A stretch of DNA of 64,000 nucleotides from Chloroflexota bacterium (GTDB taxonomy: Bacteria; Chloroflexota; Anaerolineae; Aggregatilineales; Phototrophicaceae). The notes under the pieces were generated by a model. It did no database searches, was not told the DNA's origin, and saw only the letters and a list, made by a program, of their open reading frames with translations. Where the stretch lies: NCBI GenBank assembly GCA_026707745.1, contig JAPOWG010000037.1:62001-126000 (forward strand). Reading direction: 5' to 3'. The position numbers and the translations under genes were made by a program. Positions 63,441 to 64,000 of the stretch are shown in pieces. The first letter of the stretch is position 1. Each line of letters begins with the position of its first letter.

Positions 63441-63545
63441 CTCTTCCTTGTCTAAAACATCAGATCGATCTGTGAATGGGGGGATGCGCAGCTCGCCCTG
63501 TCACAAGCCGCTGCGCATGCCCCCTGCCGGATTACGGTGAACCGT
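63441..63545 (-). repeat. Inter-cassette element with perfect hairpin 63478-63524
   Basis: The stem GGGGGATGCGCAGC / GCTGCGCATGCCCC encloses the loop TCGCCCTGTCACAAGCC (63493-63509). It sits between the tail-tube-like gene and the full-length toxin gene. It may act as an attenuator for the gene that follows. Confidence 0.75.
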
Positions 63546-63548
63546 CGA

Positions 63549-63986
63549 TTAGACCGCGCCCCAGGTCGGCGCTGTGCCCGTCGCCGGCTGCAAGGTCGCC
63601 GTGAACATCACCGCCCCGCCGGTCGTGATCTGCGGACGGTAGCTCGACACCAGGAACTCGCCACTGTATTTGGGATCGTTCGTGGCCGGCCCCGCGTTAT
63701 TGCCCACCTGCACCTCCAGCGAGACCTGGCTCCCGGCCGCGAAGGCGCCCTGGATGACCGTGTGCGTGCCGCTGTCGCCGTCGGTCGTCAGGTAGCCCTG
63801 AATCGTCACCGGCGCCCGCAACTGCCCGTTGATGTACTGATGCACTTCGTCGCCGAAGCCGGTGACATCAAACTGGTCGTAGGTCAGTCCCAGGTCGATG
63901 CTGCGGATGTCCCCGTCCGCGAATGCCCGCAAGGTACCGCTGCTGTCGTCCATCTTTACGATGACGTGATCTCCTGACAATGCCAT
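63549..63986 (-). CDS. Phage major tail tube-like protein
   Basis: The 145-residue protein starts at ATG 63986 after AGGAGAAACAAATC. Its predicted beta-rich sequence includes DVTGFGDEVHQYINGQLRAP, VTIQGYLTTDGDSGTH and a closing GGAVMFTATLQPATG. This resembles tail-tube (gpV-like) proteins of long-tailed phages. It is directly upstream of the toxin array on the same strand, so a phage tail or tail-derived particle locus probably continues beyond the right edge. The fold assignment is by eye and moderate. Confidence 0.6.
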   Translation of the reverse strand: MALSGDHVIVKMDDSSGTLRAFADGDIRSIDLGLTYDQFDVTGFGDEVHQYINGQLRAPVTIQGYLTTDGDSGTHTVIQGAFAAGSQVSLEVQVGNNAGPATNDPKYSGEFLVSSYRPQITTGGAVMFTATLQPATGTAPTWGAV

Positions 63987-64000
63987 GATTTGTTTCTCCT

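Noticed and set aside
46276..63545. CRISPR array or tRNA-like elements at the repeated spacers
   Set aside because: The repeats are about 100-200 bp, spaced by whole genes and imperfect. The hairpins do not form a cloverleaf.

Overview
The window looks like part of a free-living heterotroph of the Chloroflexota (Anaerolineae-like). This is inferred from gene style, not from a marker gene. The DNA is GC-rich. The gene set combines sugar and nucleoside ABC importers, a sulfatase, a GT39-like mannosyltransferase, a Uma2 nuclease, TPR and pre-peptidase-C proteins, a lipoprotein with a Pro-Thr linker and Ig-like domain, and many secreted beta-propellers. No rRNA, tRNA or CRISPR array was recognised.

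Layout. 1-4.8 kb: a truncated methyltransferase, a CrtC/AttH-like lipocalin and two secreted paralogues, one with three SH3b repeats. 4.8-13.8 kb: a catabolic island with an M20 amidohydrolase, a sulfatase, a three-gene sugar ABC importer, a zinc dehydrogenase and a Gfo/Idh/MocA oxidoreductase. A 28-codon remnant of a dehydrogenase paralogue sits next to an unknown ORF. 14-25.2 kb: a secreted WD40 protein, a nucleoside-type ABC importer whose ATPase and permeases are separated by a sulfite-oxidase-like gene, a Nudix hydrolase, a lipoprotein, a nucleotidyltransferase, an enolase-superfamily enzyme and a PLP dehydratase. 25.3-31.5 kb: a Wzz protein, a repeat-rich intergenic region, a pentapeptide-repeat membrane protein, an MmeI-like single-chain restriction-modification enzyme and a dehydrogenase. 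31.6-46.3 kb: htpG and mostly housekeeping or unknown genes, including tandem VOC proteins, a PncC-like amidase, two membrane-anchored TPR proteins, a GT39-like enzyme and an NfeD/SPFH pair.

46.3-64 kb is the striking part. All genes are on the minus strand and form a tandem array of modules. A phage-tail-tube-like gene at the right edge is followed by a full-length 708-residue protein: a Pro-rich leader, a conserved region, a RadC/JAB-type metallo-isopeptidase domain, and a C-terminal HExxH metalloprotease. Its stop codon overlaps the start of a secreted beta-propeller gene. Five more toxin-like plus propeller pairs follow. In each, the upstream partner is a leaderless, truncated or interrupted version of the large protein with a different C-terminal domain. 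Four of these end in an M23/LytM-like domain whose HxH motif reads HLD. Their four propellers are close homologues of one another. The metalloprotease and the unknown helical domain have their own distinct propellers. Modules are separated by a dispersed element with a conserved 17-nt loop and a covarying stem.

I read this as a polymorphic-toxin locus with orphan C-terminal toxin/immunity cassettes, in which exported beta-propellers would be the immunity proteins, possibly delivered by a phage-tail-like particle. Domain architecture, overlaps, repeats and interruptions are visible in the sequence. Toxin function, immunity and delivery are inference.
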